The notes: generated from the letters alone by a model not told the origin. DNA of 64,000 nucleotides from Paraescarpia echinospica (GCA_020002185.1 CM034533.1:51119081-51183080), one strand, 5' to 3'. Positions 10,270 through 21,970 are shown, numbered from the stretch's first letter. Numbers and translations: made by a program.

Positions 10270-10920
10270 TGATATGACTTAAGTTTTTGCACATTGATGG
10301 GCAATGAAGCCCCAGTGAAAATTCACTGAAGCAAACAGCCCTTTAATTTCTTTAATTATGCATAAACCAGGAAGTCCATAATACAATACCTGCCCTGTTC
10401 TCAGAAGAGACAGTGCTGAGCAGGCCTTGTGCCAGGTATTGTAATCTGAGTGTTCTGAAGGGTTATGTTGACTCAAGTCATACAACCTGCACCAGTATAG
10501 TATGGTACCACCTTGCAGCCTGGCTAAAGTACAAAGGGGATGTTGAACTCTAGACATTGGTAAATTTATGCTAATTCACCTCATCAGCAAACCGTAATGT
10601 TGGTCTCTGGTGGTCCATCAGTGGTTATTCCTATTACCATTGCTGCTAGTAAAACTGGGGAACATAGGGACAAAGAATTGCTTCCCATGTGTTGTCTGGT
10701 GACAAATCCTTTAGTGCATATAAATACTGGTAGTTCTGCTGTTGGTTGTTTTATTTTGGCCTTTGACCAAAAAGACATTTCTAAAGACTTTACAATTTAA
10801 CATATATTTGGTAGTTTATACGTGTCAATTTGTATAGATAAACGTTGACATTTATTTTCCATTTCAGTCAGTTCATTCATTTCATCTTACTTTGCGGGAT
10901 TCAATTCCAATTCAATTCCA
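10270..10920. repeat. Module inserted between CAATTCCAATT-rich tracts
   Basis: Present here and at 34,945-35,430, absent from the inverted copy at 36,490-36,600. A diverged relative lies at 62,860-63,290, sharing GAAGCC, CCAGGAARTCCATAATA and the CATCTTACTTTGCG phrase. In the 63-kb relative the end of one unit precedes the start of another, so the module may have been tandem. Neither strand encodes a recognisable protein. Confidence 0.6.
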
Positions 10921-11954
10921 ATTCAATCTGTTTTGGTTTTATTCAATTCCAATTCAAACATTTTGTTGATCAATTCAATTCTAATTCAAATAAGAATTGA
11001 ACCCAGATCTGCCTACTATACATTGATAGCTGTGTGCACAATATCGTATTTATTATGTAACTTGTTAAAATCAAGTTGGTTTGCTGTAGGTATCAGGGCA
11101 TGGTACTTGCATTTCAAAGATGGGACCTTTGTGGGTTGTGTTTAATGATGTAACTATTAAAAAGACTCAAGAAAGAAAATTCTTATCCAATAAAAGCGTG
11201 CGTGGTATTGCATGATGTAACCCCTGATGTTCATATTACATGATTCTACATCTTTTTTACAAGACACATTGTATATGTCCCACATCCGTTGTATGTTCCT
11301 TCAAGAAGCTGCAATGCTGGTTGTATAAAAATAATCTGTGTTGATATTCGCATGGCAAACAGTTCCCTTTAACACATTCCAATGCAATAAGTATTGTTTA
11401 ATTTGCTGATGATGAGTTCACGGAAACTGTTCGACAGTAGCTGCCTAACCTGAAGGAGAAGAGAAACAATCTTGGATCATCATCAATGTCACGATCATAG
11501 TCAAAGCAATATGTGTGTATTTCATTATATAATTTTCCTGCAAAGGAGAAATAAAACGGTTGAATTGCATTATGGTGTTACCCTTACTAAACAAATGTAT
11601 TTAATGTATGTGCAAAAAATCCCATGCAACATAGGTTCATGTTCATATCAGTATGTAGACATTTGTTGTCATATTAGTATGGAGGCATTTGTTATGCAAG
11701 ATATACATTTTGACTGTCACAGGAGTGCTATTGAGTAAGGAATAAAAAATCCCTTATACAATCTCTTCAGGGTTCAGTTTAAATCTTCAAACACTGTATA
11801 TGATTGATTTGTTAGTGTTTTGTTTATTGAATCACATAAAAAAATTAATATATCACTTCAGATAAAAAAGGTAGGCAGGGGCCACATCAAAACTACATTA
11901 CACATGCTGATGGCAATTAATGGAATCAGTGGATGTGCACAACCAGTGCTGTTT

Positions 11955-12045
11955 TGGATGCAACGTTCAAACACCAGCAGGAATTGAACCTGCCACACAT
12001 CACTATATACTCCACCGCTCTGACGGCGACATGTGGTAACATTGC
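11955..12045 (-). repeat. tRNA-like segment with B-box-like T arm
   Basis: On the minus strand GCAGG-TTCAATT-CCTGC forms a T-arm-like stem-loop (B box GGTTCAATTCC at 11,980-11,990), with a weaker A-box-like stretch about 40 bases upstream. The reverse copy carries it at 35,505-35,575. It is probably a decayed tRNA-derived SINE head, not a working tRNA. Confidence 0.4.
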
Positions 12046-12090
12046 ATGAATTACAACATAGAAAATAACTATTTCAAATTATTTAATTTT

Positions 12091-12540
12091 GTTTGATAAA
12101 TGTTATACATTATGTGCCATTTATTTTCTGAAAATCCTTACCTTATTGGTTCGTAAAATATATGTAAAACTAAAAATGTAGGTACGTGGATATATATCGA
12201 TCGGTGTCCAAATACATGCTTCCAGGGGTCTCAACTGGCGTTGATGGCAACCCCACAATGAGCTCCTGTGACTGGCTGTTGGAACGGGAAATCCCGGTGA
12301 TTCACTGGATATGACGTAGTCGGGATATCTCTTGACTGCCGTATTTTTGATTTGTTCAAACCCGACTTTTTTTTAGCCTTGGACGCTTTTCCAAAAACAA
12401 TTCCCGATTTCAACGTTAAGTAAAACTGTACTAAACTCTATGGGCGGTAATGAAAGGTATGTAGACATAAAGTATAGATTTTATCTCATATCTGACAAAG
12501 TTTTAAAACAATCTTATGTTGCGAAGTGGTTTGTCAGCTT
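12091..12540. other. No gene seen
   Basis: AT-rich sequence with short open frames that lack recognisable motifs. Confidence 0.5.
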
Positions 12541-12752
12541 GCGGAATCTTGAGACAATAATAATAATAATAATAATATTAAGATAAATTCTATTGCGCCT
12601 AAATCCTTGGAAACCAAGCTCAGAGGCGAATCAAAACAAAAGGATAGGTCAATCTCAAAATCCATAAGTCGTTTTCCAGTTTTCAATTGATGGGTCAAGG
12701 CGCTAGGGAGCTACGGTGGATAAGCAAGGTTGTAAAGATACGTTTTAAATGA

Positions 12753-13184
12753 CTACGGAAATTTTGTAATATTTTCAACTGATCTAACACTAAGAGGGAG
12801 CATATTCCAAAGAGTTGGTGCAGCAACAGAAAAAGCCCTAGTTCCAATGTTAGGAACTCTAGGAGCAAAAAGTAGGTCAGAACTAGATGATCGAAGTTGG
12901 ATAGGTTTTCTTACAGGAGTAAGCAAAGAATGCAAATAATATGGTTGCTTATTGGACAGTGCCTGGTATGTAATGGTACATATCTTAAATATTATACGAT
13001 ATCGTACAGGAAGCCAATGCAAAGACTTAAAAAGTGGTACAGAGCGAGAAAAACGAGGAGATCTTGTAACTACTTTTGCTAGACAATTTTGGACACGCTG
13101 AAGCTTTGTGATATCCTTGCTAGCGATATTATAAAGGAGAGAATTGCAATAGTCAAGTCTGCTGCTAACAAGCGCTGTTGCCAT
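12753..13184 (-). pseudogene. LINE C C-terminal (thumb/connection) region
   Basis: 143 uninterrupted codons with SRLDYCNSLLYNI, LQRVQNCLAKVVTRSPRF, LKSLHWLPVRYRIIFKI and TLWNMLPLSVRS, the conserved C-terminal pattern of CR1-like polymerases. It ends shortly before the ATT tail. Confidence 0.9.
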
Positions 13185-13348
13185 AGTTTTAGCAACAGAA
13201 AATTACACATACCGACAAATACGGCGAAGATCATGCATATAATAAAAACAGCAGCGACATGTTTGAGATATGTGTTGTCGAAAATTGAAGTTACTATCAA
13301 AGATCACTCCCAGATTACGCACCGAGGTTGCTGGCGTGATATACTGAT

Positions 13349-14620
13349 TCAAAATACGCGTAGGAAAAAACCATCCAGTTTACTACGCTGCATTGGAGTA
13401 CCAATAATGATCAATTCAGTTGTACTTGCATTTAATTTCAACTTGCTGTTAGTCATCCAGTGGAAGATATCTTGAAGGCAATCACTATGTTGGTTAAGGG
13501 AGTGATTTGTATCCGGGGTAGCCAATGAAATGTAGATCTGAGTATCATCAGCATAACGATGATGATCTAAGTTATGTCTTTGTATAACAGAGCTTAGTGG
13601 CGTGGTGTAAAGAGTAAAAAGCAAAGACCCAAAACAGAACCCTGGGGAACATCAAATAAAGCCGGCAGTGCAGCTGAAAAGCAGTTCCCAATCTTTCTAG
13701 TTTGATATACATAAGTTAAATATGAAGAAAACCAGCTTAGAGTTGTGCCAGATATGCCGTACCACTTTAATAGGCGTTCAATGAGAATGCTGTGATCAAT
13801 CGTGTCAAACGCGGCAGAGAGATCTAGTAAGGTAAGTGCAGTCACTTTACCATTATTCATGTTCAAATTAATGTCATTATGAACCTTTAAGAGGACAGGC
13901 TCTGTTGAATGAAACTGCCTATATGCTGATTGTGACACATTAGTTAAGACATGAAATGCTAATGTGAGACCTTAGACGACTTGCTACAACCTTTTCTAGT
14001 ATTTTGGAAATGAAGATGAAATTAGAAATAGGTGTGTAACTGTGTAGGTCTTGTTTAGGCAGAGATGACTTCTTCAGAAGTGGTGTGACATGGGCGTATT
14101 TGAAATCATAAAGAAAACAGACAAAAGCAAAGTGATGCATTTCTAATATTTGTTATAGGTCCAATTAGTGTATCAAGACATGCTTTTAGCAGTATTGTTG
14201 GAAATGGATCAAGTGCACAAGATTTATTTGGGGAGGACATAATTATTTTCCTAACTTCATCAACTGTTGCAGGTTCAAATGATACAAGTTGAGAATTTAC
14301 TTGTGGAAAGTCCACACTGACATTACTTGTATTATGACGTGGGAAAGCAGAACGAATAATACTGATTTTATTCTTAAAGTGACTAGAGAACGAATCACAT
14401 AGAGACTTAATTGACACATGATCAGGTAGCGATGGAGTAGGCCGTCAGTGTAGAATGTTATTGATGCAGTTCCATAACTGACGCGGATTATCAGACTTAT
14501 TTACGACCATATTTGTAAAATGATCTGATTTAGCTGTAGCCATTTGTCTGTTACAGAGGTGACATTGTTTAGAATAGCGCGATATATCTAATGGCGAGCA
14601 TGATTTGTGCCATGCACGCT
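13349..14620 (-). pseudogene. LINE C linker and reverse transcriptase
   Basis: Pieces in order: the linker (RRRRYLERAWHKS; NPRQLWNCIN), TVDEVRKIIMSSPNKSCALDPFPT, YAHVTPLLKKSSL, QSAYRQFHSTEPVLLKVHNDI, LLDLSAAFDTIDHSIL with the first catalytic Asp, DVPQGSVLG, and HHRYADDTQIYISL with the catalytic YADD near 13,550. At least five frameshifts or stops separate them. The motifs fit CR1/L2-like LINEs of marine invertebrates. Confidence 0.9.
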
Positions 14621-15525
14621 CTAAATAACGACGACGCCTTTTAGATAGTTTTCGGAAGTCATCCATGGAGCCGGTGGTCTTTCTGACACCCATTTGGATT
14701 TTATAGGTGCATGTTTGTCAAGTAATGCATTGAGTACTTGACAGTACTGTTTATATAAGTCAGATAGATGTTTTTTTGGATCTGTAATAAGGTCAGATAT
14801 AAGGATATAAGCCATAAAAGCTGTAATGTCAATCCTATGAATGGCTCTGTAAGACACATTGCGTTTCGACTGTAAAGGGGTTATAGAAACGTTAATATTA
14901 GCAATGACAGTATGGTGGTCTGATAACCCATCTGAAACAGTAGGTGCTTGGATATTATTACAAGTTGAACGGGTTATCAAGAGGTCAAGCCAATGGCCAT
15001 GTATATGTGTCGAAAAGGTGAAATGTTGTTTCAAATCAAATGATGCCAGAATATCACCAAACGTAGTTGTAGTTGTAGAAGGTATATCCAAATGTAGATT
15101 AAAATCACCAAGAATGTAAAATTCTGATTGAATAACTGCAAGATTTTCCAACATATCCTGAGTCTTCAAAGAAATTGGCCGGATGTCCTGGAGGGCGATA
15201 AATACAAACAAAGTATGCGGAGAAAGAAGAACCTGAAAGTTCAGCACAGATGGACTAAAAACTAGAGTATTCAAGGTTAGAATGCAATTTAACTTTGAAC
15301 TGCTGTGATATAAGAAAGCCAACACCACCTCCACGGCCGACTAAACGTGGTCGATGGTAAAAGGTGTAACCAGGAGGGGAAACGTCAGCATTGCATGCAT
15401 GTGTATCATGTGGTCTGAGCCAGGTCTCAGTTACAGCTAGAATTTTTAATTTCTTTGAAATTAATAAATCACAAAGTGAGGCTGTCTCATCTCGTACCTA
15501 TCGAACGTTTGTAGCAGCGTCGAGG
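14621..15525 (-). pseudogene. LINE C APE-type endonuclease
   Basis: Starts near 15,520 with TNVR-stop-VRDETASL, the usual N(V/A)RSVRNK opening with Ser changed to a stop. It is followed by LAVTETWLRPHDTH (catalytic Glu in TETWL), YHRPRLVGRGGGVGFLI, FYILGDFNLHLD (catalytic GDFN), HGHWLDLLIT and the SDGLSDHHTV end motif with the catalytic Asp-His. This enzyme nicks target DNA to prime reverse transcription. Frames change near 15,300 and 14,690. Confidence 0.9.
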
Positions 15526-15956
15526 CATCATGGCAAATGAAAATGGTTGCACCATCTCTGCTGATTTAAACATGTTTATTTTATAGAAATCATGTATTTT
15601 ATGTTTTGTGCAGCTACAATTATGATTTAGGACATTAGAAATACGTGTTTAATTGCCAGATTTGTTACCATAAAGCAGGTGATTGTGGATTTATGACCGG
15701 TTCTTTTGGTGGCTAATACACGCATTCAATTCATGTGACCAATTTCTCTCAGTCTGATTGGCTCTGGGTCAATGTTTACAAACAAATCACCACGTGCTCT
15801 TAGGTCTGTGATGCAGAGGAAGTGTTTTTACTTTCAGGAAAGGGAAATCTTTTGCATGTCAGGTGGAATTTCATTTAAGTCAAGCTTGTTAGCTCTATAT
15901 TCTATTGAATTGTTGTAGATTTCTGAAAAATATTTTTTCTTTTTCATGATGTATAG

Positions 15957-16480
15957 ATGCCTCCAAAGAAGAAGTTCCGTGGAGGGCTACCTGGTAATGG
16001 TATCCATGTTGATATTGCAAGGCAGCATATTCTGGGAAATTTGTCAACTCTTACAGAGGCTGATGATCTTTGTAACGGACACATGCTATACTTGTATATT
16101 ACCTCGGGGGAGTGTAGCTGAGCCTAGACAGAGAGACAATTGCGAACACATTTTCCATCAATCTATGGTGAATAAGGCTCAAATACCTTTAAAAAAGCAA
16201 TTAAGAGAACTGTGTCACAAACTATAGACAATAAGTTAAAAAACTTAGTGATTCAAATGAATTCATCACATTTTCGTCCATATGCAATCAGAAGTTTGAC
16301 TTGCACATTGACATTTCTCAGGAAATCCAACCAAGTACAAGCCGTACTAGCACTGATGAACAGCCCACAGATGATGAACCAACAACTGATCCTGTGGCTA
16401 TGCCACTCGGCAGGTCTCCTGTGAAAACCAGACAGACAACAAAATGCCTTTGGGCATTTCCATGAAAACAGTGAAAATGA
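15957..16480 (+). pseudogene. Unidentified protein-coding remnant
   Basis: A short frame begins MPPKKKFRGGLPGNGIHV at 15,957, directly after a pyrimidine-rich TTTTTCTTTTTCATGATGTATAG that could be a splice acceptor. It runs 54 codons to a TGA. Coding-like sequence continues in other frames: KKAIKRTVSQTIDNKLKNLV, then FDLHIDISQEIQPSTSRTST and DEPTTDPVAMPLGRSPV, up to a TGA at about 16,470. The basic N-terminus and acidic Ser/Thr-rich end look like a nuclear protein. I do not recognise the family. Two frame changes indicate decay. Confidence 0.35.
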
Positions 16481-16529
16481 TCTTAAAATATTGTTATTGA
16501 ATTTCCAAAGAATAGTTTTTTTATGGTGG

Positions 16530-17620
16530 GACATAACTTAAAGTTGTTGGAGAAAAACAATTTTCAATGTTTGCACATTGCATTATGTGAAAATGTACCA
16601 ATCAGACATTGTGTATAGAATTAACAAAATTCATTCATTCAACACATCAATACTTAGGTGCCCTTTCCAGCCCTATTGTTTAATTCAGTATTGGTTTGAC
16701 TAAGTTATACTATTTCTCTAGGCCTTAGTCTCATGCATTTTGAAAATAAAAATTACAAGTCTAGTCTGGCTTTTTTTGGGGAAAGGCTTCTAGACTTGAG
16801 TGGTGAAATTGATGTAACGCGAGTCACAAAATCGGGGATTTTTCATTTTACACATAATCCCCTGGTAGCTTGAGATTGCCAACTACAAATCTCTTCTTAT
16901 AGGACGATCCTAACTAAAGAATATTAACAACATCCATATCTAGTCTACACGGATTATGATATTGGGCAGATGTAACACCAGTCACGCAAAATTGGGTAGC
17001 GTAATGCGAGTAACAAAGCTTTTATGTCAGTGACTTGTCATTTCTATTCTTTTTTTCTATTAAAATTGTGTATAAGTTAGTTAGAAAGACTTCACATAGA
17101 GTCATTATTAGTTTTATTTTATCCCATAATCATTGTTATTTCCTGGTTGTTGATGAAAAAACATGCTCACTCAAAACATTTTTGATCTGACATCATCCAT
17201 CATCAATTGATGTATATATACAACCAAACCTCTTGTAAAATAGTACTGTAATACATAACAAGAAACTATAGTATCTAAGACAACATATATTCAATAAAAA
17301 AGAACATTTATTGAAAAAGGATGCAACAGTTATTGTGTTAATTAATAATAATGTACTTAGTGGAATGTCAGGCTGGTGCGTTCCTGCTATTCACATAATG
17401 TGTTTATGTTCAAATCATTTCTTTTACAGAATAAAATACTGAATTATAGGTTTCCAGGTAGTAATTACAGAGATTAATCATCATTATCACGAGCTTGTTT
17501 TAGTGGTGAAAAGGGGAACTCCTTAAACAAATTACTGGTACTTTTGTGTAACATTTAATAGGTTATTTTTAAGGATACCAATAATAAATTGTGAAAAAAT
17601 TGAGCGAAGCCACCCATCAC
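16530..17620. other. No gene seen
   Basis: AT-rich. A phrase of the form TAACGCGAGTCAC / TAACACCAGTCAC recurs loosely at 16,814, 16,972 and 17,000, without other structure. Confidence 0.5.
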
Positions 17621-17635
17621 TGTAACCCACTGTGG

Positions 17636-17772
17636 CCATCTTCGTTTTCTAAATGGTAATTGTCTGAAGTAAATCCGACGCTGTTGAATTGTTTCGTGCG
17701 TGTGTTTGTCCGTCTTGATGGGAAAATGAAGGCTTTTCTTATTCGTCGAGCTGCTCGAGAAATAACATAGTT
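17636..17772 (-). repeat. Inverted copy of the CTCGAG-palindrome repeat
   Basis: Reverse complement of 20,930-21,050, including CATTTTCCCATC-like sequence and the palindromic core CTCGAGCAGCTCGA. It lies 3.2 kb from its partner in opposite orientation. Confidence 0.8.
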
Positions 17773-17779
17773 CATACAT

Positions 17780-18830
17780 TGAGTGCCATTTTATCAGTTG
17801 TCACCATTTTTGAAAAAAAAATTTAATATATATTACAAAATTAATTACATCATAGTCAAAATATAAGCAACATACCGAATTACGCTCGCATGCACACATA
17901 TATTAAAAATGTACAAATCAAAAAACATTATAAAACAGACAACTAGGCTGAAACATATGTCAGTTTACGATGAGAAAGTCAACTGAGAAAGTGCTTGTAA
18001 AGATTTTGGCATGTCTCCACATTTCTACATCCAATGTTATATATGTGTGCATAAGTTTAATGACTAATCAAAACAGGCATTTTTATGTAACGCATTTGTT
18101 CTATTTTGAGTATAAGTCATGATTAGCATACAAGTACAACCCCATTTTTCAAGAGTGACTGATTTATGAATAACAGCACCATGAATATGAATAACAGCAT
18201 ATCCATAATTTGTTGTTATTAAATTCCTGTCAACCAGCGACAACATGAGAAAGTTCAACCTGCAACTACATCATTTGCTGTGTTCCTTTGATCACAAAAT
18301 TACCGTCACATGGATGTATACATTACTTTCACTCACGTTTTATTGACATTTGCAATCCCGCCTGAAGAAAACTGTAATTTACGCAGAGGACGTCATGGCA
18401 TGCTGTTTGACTGTGTACATGTGTTAACATATATGTCATGCAGATCGTTTGTTTAGAAAAACACTGCTAACTTGTCTCCAATCATATACAGTTGCACATA
18501 TGCCGTAATGACAAATAATTTAATCAGTAATATTATCATACAGGTGTAACCTTGCTTTTAAGTGTACTGTAAACTTAATAGAATGAATCGTACGTTGTCA
18601 CATACGATAACACACAACAAGGCAATAAATAATTTAAAAAAAAATTATAAATATCCACAATCAAAGTGATAAAATAAAATGCATTTGTTGATATGCTATC
18701 ATTTTAAACATTATTTTCATTGTCATCAGTACAAAAAGCAATAAGATACCATTACAGTACATATCACACTGAACAAAAAATAATACATCTGTTCATGTCA
18801 AAATTGCATGTGATATTGGGCTTGAACTGA
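17780..18830. other. No gene seen
   Basis: Strongly AT-rich, no coherent coding frame or repeat. Confidence 0.5.
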
Positions 18831-18949
18831 TTACAGGATGCTGAAGCGTTGACAAAAGGCGTACCTATACAGCCACAATGGGTCAAGCCCAAGCCACAGA
18901 ATAAAGAAACTATGTTTGGAGCCGCTTCATGGATGAAAGTGGAAATTAA

Positions 18950-19110
18950 GGTGACTTGTCCAAGTCCAACCTGTCATCCAACGAAAAGAGTACAGAATTG
19001 GGTTGAATGCTAGAACTGTATGGCCTGGTGGCACTGCAGCTGTGCAAGGGTTACAAAAAAGCCACGTACTATTTACTTGCAGTGAATGCACAAGGCGCCT
19101 GCGAAACAGA
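18950..19110 (+). pseudogene. PHD-finger-like coding remnant
   Basis: The plus strand reads VTCPSPTCHPTKRVQ NWVEC-stop-NCMAWWHCSC. After a one-base shift it continues KSHVLFTCSECTRRLRNR, ending at TAA 19,106. The spacing of W-V-x-C-x2-C, W-W-H-x2-C and C-x2-C is that of the second half of a PHD finger. Such fingers often close the transposases of invertebrate DNA transposons (compare 52,550-52,702 in this window). No catalytic transposase domain is visible upstream. Assignment rests on Cys/His/Trp spacing only. Confidence 0.45.
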
Positions 19111-19128
19111 TAATGTGTAGTATTGTGT

Positions 19129-19300
19129 ACAGGTGTAGGTTTGAGGTGATGCCAAGCGATGAAAAGTGTAGGGCCTACAGGTGTCGGCTTGAGGTGATGC
19201 CAAGCGATGAAAGGTGTAGGGCCAACAGGTGTAGGCTCGAGGTGATGCCAAGCGATGAAAGTTGTAGGGCCTACAGGTATAGGCTAGCATGTTCCCAAAG
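19129..19300 (+). repeat. 48-bp minisatellite, about 3.5 units
   Basis: Units start with ACAGGTGTAGG at 19,129, 19,177, 19,225 and 19,273, an exact 48-base period with a few substitutions. Each includes GATGCCAAGCGATGAAA. 48 bases is 16 codons and both strands remain open, which explains the open frames here. A diverged copy occurs at 20,575-20,635. Confidence 0.95.
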
Positions 19301-19329
19301 CCCCGGCGGGATCGCCGACAACAGCTAAT

Positions 19330-20550
19330 CAGACCGCCGGCTACTGAATCAACCTCATATAATTATCTTATCACGTTTTTTAGGCGAAAGAATGGCTCAA
19401 TTTGACACCTGGCGCACACAAATTCAGTTGACGCGCCCTAAAAAATAAGTATACATTAATTGACGAGGGAATTCCTTAATGTATTCGACATTTAGCGCAC
19501 CGTGCTATCTACTGCTAATTCCACACAAATCCGCTAGGTGTACAATTATCCGCCAGAGCACGCACCCTGTGTTTACCGAGGTGTAAAATATCCGCCAGAG
19601 CACGCACACTGTGTGTCCGCTAGGAAGGATGAAACGTAAACGCAAAAATCACTTATAGACATGTGGGGCAAAAAGCCACGCACACAACCGAAAGGTATTA
19701 CACGTAAACATTCATTGGAAATTTAAATTATTACCGATAATAGTATAGGCAATACTGAAATTCTCTATGATCGACACTTGAGACAAGTTATATCAGGTTG
19801 GCAGGTCTGCTTGTGATCCAGTTTCACCACCCATCTGTGTATAAAAAAATTAATGGGATGGGGAAAACGGTGGGAGCTTGGGGGAAAGGGGGAATGATCT
19901 TATTAAAGAAAGAAAACAAAATATGACGGGGAAGTTCTGTATATTGTCTTCAGGGCTGGACTTAGAAATTTCTCACCCATATGTAAAAAAAAACCACAAA
20001 GTGTGAGCTGGATCGATGTTCAATATTTCTACTGCTGACAAGGTTTCTGGATGTTTCAGACAATTTCCCTATTGTCTGGATGTTTCAATTTTCCTATTGT
20101 CTTTAAAATTAGTTGAGGTCTTTAAAACATAGTTCTTGAGAACAATGGTGGCTCAATATGTTTTGTTGTTGTTCATTGTTTTCGTGATTTTTACTTTCAA
20201 ATTTCACAAAGAATAGAGGTCATCAATTCAGTAACACTGGAATAAACAACAGTAAGTGCTTTACAAATATCTGTACCTTGGTGATGGTTGTATAAAATGT
20301 GGTACAGTAGATGATCAAATTTGTGGTGGAGGAATATGTCAAATTTATATGTGATTTTAATATATGTTTTATGTATTATTTTTGCCTACTGAATGAAATT
20401 AAATTATTAGAATGCACCAGAAGTCACCAAATAGTATCACTTTATAAAAAAAAATATAGTGTTGGCGCACCTAAGGCGGCTTTGTCACCGCATTCATCCA
20501 CACCGTCCAGATTCAGTAGCTGGCTACTCAGTTGTTAATACCTGCTACTC
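19330..20550. other. No gene seen; small internal duplication
   Basis: ATCCGCCAGAGCACGCAC occurs twice (about 19,549 and 19,590). The rest is AT-rich with no coding pattern. Confidence 0.5.
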
Positions 20551-20744
20551 AAAATATTAGGGAATACACTGGTAGGCATGCCAAGCAATGAAAGGTGTAC
20601 GGGTGTAGGCTTGATGTGATGACAAGCGATGAAACCTATATGAATTGTAATTTATTGCAATTAAAGATATCATCTGTCGTTCAGAAAAGTCTTGAATTTC
20701 TGTTTCAAATAGCCTTGAAAAGTCTTGAATTCCATATCTCCAGT

Positions 20745-21260
20745 AGTATATGCGGACACTGGAATAAGAAACATCTTCATTTCCCACCATAATGGACTAA
20801 TACGCACAAAACGATTCACCAGATTTACTTCAGACAACTAGTACGTGCAAGTAGATGCCTTGGAAATATTTCTAAGTGCAAATGCATGCACGTCCAGATC
20901 TGCTCGATAAATAACGAACCAAATTGACGTTATTTCTCGAGCAGCTCGACGAATAAGAAGTCTTCATTTCCCATCAGAACGGACAGATGCAGGCACGAAA
21001 CGATTCAACAGCATTGGGTTTACTTCAAACAATTAGTATGTCCACGTAGATGCCTTCAAAATATTTGTAAGTGCACATACATGTCCAGATCTGCTCGATA
21101 AATAACGAACGAAGTCGGCATTATTTCTCGAGCAGCTCGACGAATAAGCAATCTGATTGGTCATTACAACTTCCGGTCTGCTCGATAAATAATGCGAAGT
21201 ATGACCATTATTTCTCGAACTGCTCAAGAAATAGCCAGGGCGTTCAATGTTTCGTCGGCA
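20745..21260 (+). repeat. About 185-bp tandem repeat with palindromic CTCGAGCAGCTCGA cores
   Basis: One unit runs from about 20,763 to 20,930 and the next from 20,949 to 21,113. Both contain CTTCATTTCCCA, ACGATTCA, TTTACTTC, TAGATGCCTT and TCTGCTCGATAAATAA. A shortened third unit continues to 21,230. Each junction carries TTATTTCTCGAG-CAG-CTCGACGAATAA, an imperfect 12-bp inverted repeat with a 3-base loop. The open frames here result from these repeats. Confidence 0.85.
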
Positions 21261-21269
21261 CGACGAAAG

Positions 21270-21766
21270 GTTGGACAAATGTGTCATCTTTTCTTTTTCC
21301 CGCTCCTACGTTGGCACCTAATATCACCAATTCTAATGATTGTCATTATCCCAAATTGACAGATGAACAATATTATCATCACCACTATGTGTACATATAT
21401 GTAAACTTACGATCTATCATCCCCAAGTCTTAGATTGTTAAATTATTTTGCTTAACAACAGCCCAAACTTTTCTAAACAAGATGGCGGAGGTGTAAACAA
21501 TAATTAAAGCGTGCGAAACGAAATCATCCTCAGCTCAACTTAATCAACCAGCGTATACGCATAAACGAAAAGTACATAGGCATAGCTTGCAACCATTAAA
21601 TAAGGACTAATCTCTCCTCCTCTGTTCTACTATCTATTGAGTCACTAACAGGCCATTCATCTATGTCCTGAGTCGGCCTACGACTAAAACTATCATATAA
21701 CCTATTATTTGGTTATATTGTACTAACCCAACCCTTGCACTTTTAAAAGTTTAGTATAACTTTTTA
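21270..21766. other. No gene seen
   Basis: Nothing recognisable between the repeat array and the LINE. Confidence 0.4.
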
Positions 21767-21916
21767 TAATCGCACGGCTTTATTGGAATAGCATCTTGTG
21801 GTACATTAGTAGTATATTTTGTCATTATATTTAATTTCTGGATCATAGTTAGATCCAATGTAGATGTTGCAAACCCACACTCCACCCATTCCGGCCTAAC
21901 CTCAACCGGAAATCAA

Positions 21917-21970
21917 ATGCACCTCACAAGTGGAGATGTAGAGCTGAACCCTGGCCCCCGCAAAAGAGCC
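21917..21970 (+). other. 2A-like ribosome-skipping motif (DVELNPGP)
   Basis: Codons from the Met at 21,917 read MHLTSGDVELNPGP. D-V-E-L-N-P-G-P matches the canonical D-x-E-x-N-P-G-P of 2A oligopeptides, in which the Gly-Pro bond is skipped during translation so that one ORF gives two proteins. Upstream the frame is open to a stop at about 21,767 and includes a strongly hydrophobic run (GTLVVYFVIIFNFWII). Such a segment could be a signal or membrane sequence for the released N-terminal product. No Met precedes it, so its translation is uncertain. The position just upstream of a PHD finger and endonuclease fits known 2A-bearing LINEs. Confidence 0.85.

Larger units (their letters stand above)
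1..12090 (+). repeat. Segmental duplication, copy 1
   Basis: This block recurs at 29,259-37,117. Matching landmarks in order are the LINE A fragment, the LINE B ORF1 (944 versus 30,170), the G-rich spacer, LINE B ORF2, the LINE 3' tail and the segment beginning with the CCGCGGAGCCACCGG sequence near 9,545. Copies differ by scattered substitutions and several indels. The largest is the 4.4-kb gypsy element present only here. A stretch of about 180 bases (32,000-32,160 in copy 2) is missing here near 2,805. The sequence from 10,970 to 12,090 matches copy 2 only in reverse orientation (35,445-36,490). 256-640 holds only AT-rich non-coding sequence. Confidence 0.9.
9351..12090. repeat. Dispersed non-coding repeat segment (X), copy 1
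   Basis: No convincing coding sequence. The segment occurs three times in part: here, 34,190-35,440 in the same orientation, and 35,445-37,117 in reverse. Near 9,532-9,593, TTCTATTTGAC and GTCAAATAGAA form an inverted pair around a purine-rich stretch. 10,085-10,245 and 10,890-11,005 contain many CAATTCCAATT-type repeats that bracket an inserted module (10,270-10,890). The reverse copy in block 2 lacks that module. The identity of the parent element is unknown. Confidence 0.75.
12541..15545 (-). mobile_element. CR1/L2-like LINE (family C), nearly full-length ORF2, decayed
   Basis: Read right to left: endonuclease, linker, reverse transcriptase, C-terminal domain, then a 3' end with an ATT trinucleotide run at about 12,558-12,575, a microsatellite tail as in L2/CR1 elements. 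The 5' end is truncated at the endonuclease start; no ORF1 is seen. A related reverse transcriptase fragment of the same family lies at 50,330-50,834. A scrap of the same 3' end (GCGCTAGGGAGCTA phrase) is at 48,055-48,150. Confidence 0.9.

Noticed and set aside
21935..21958. 2A motif as evidence of an integrated RNA virus
   Set aside because: The motif is followed by a PHD finger and APE endonuclease, the layout of a LINE; no viral polymerase or capsid is present.
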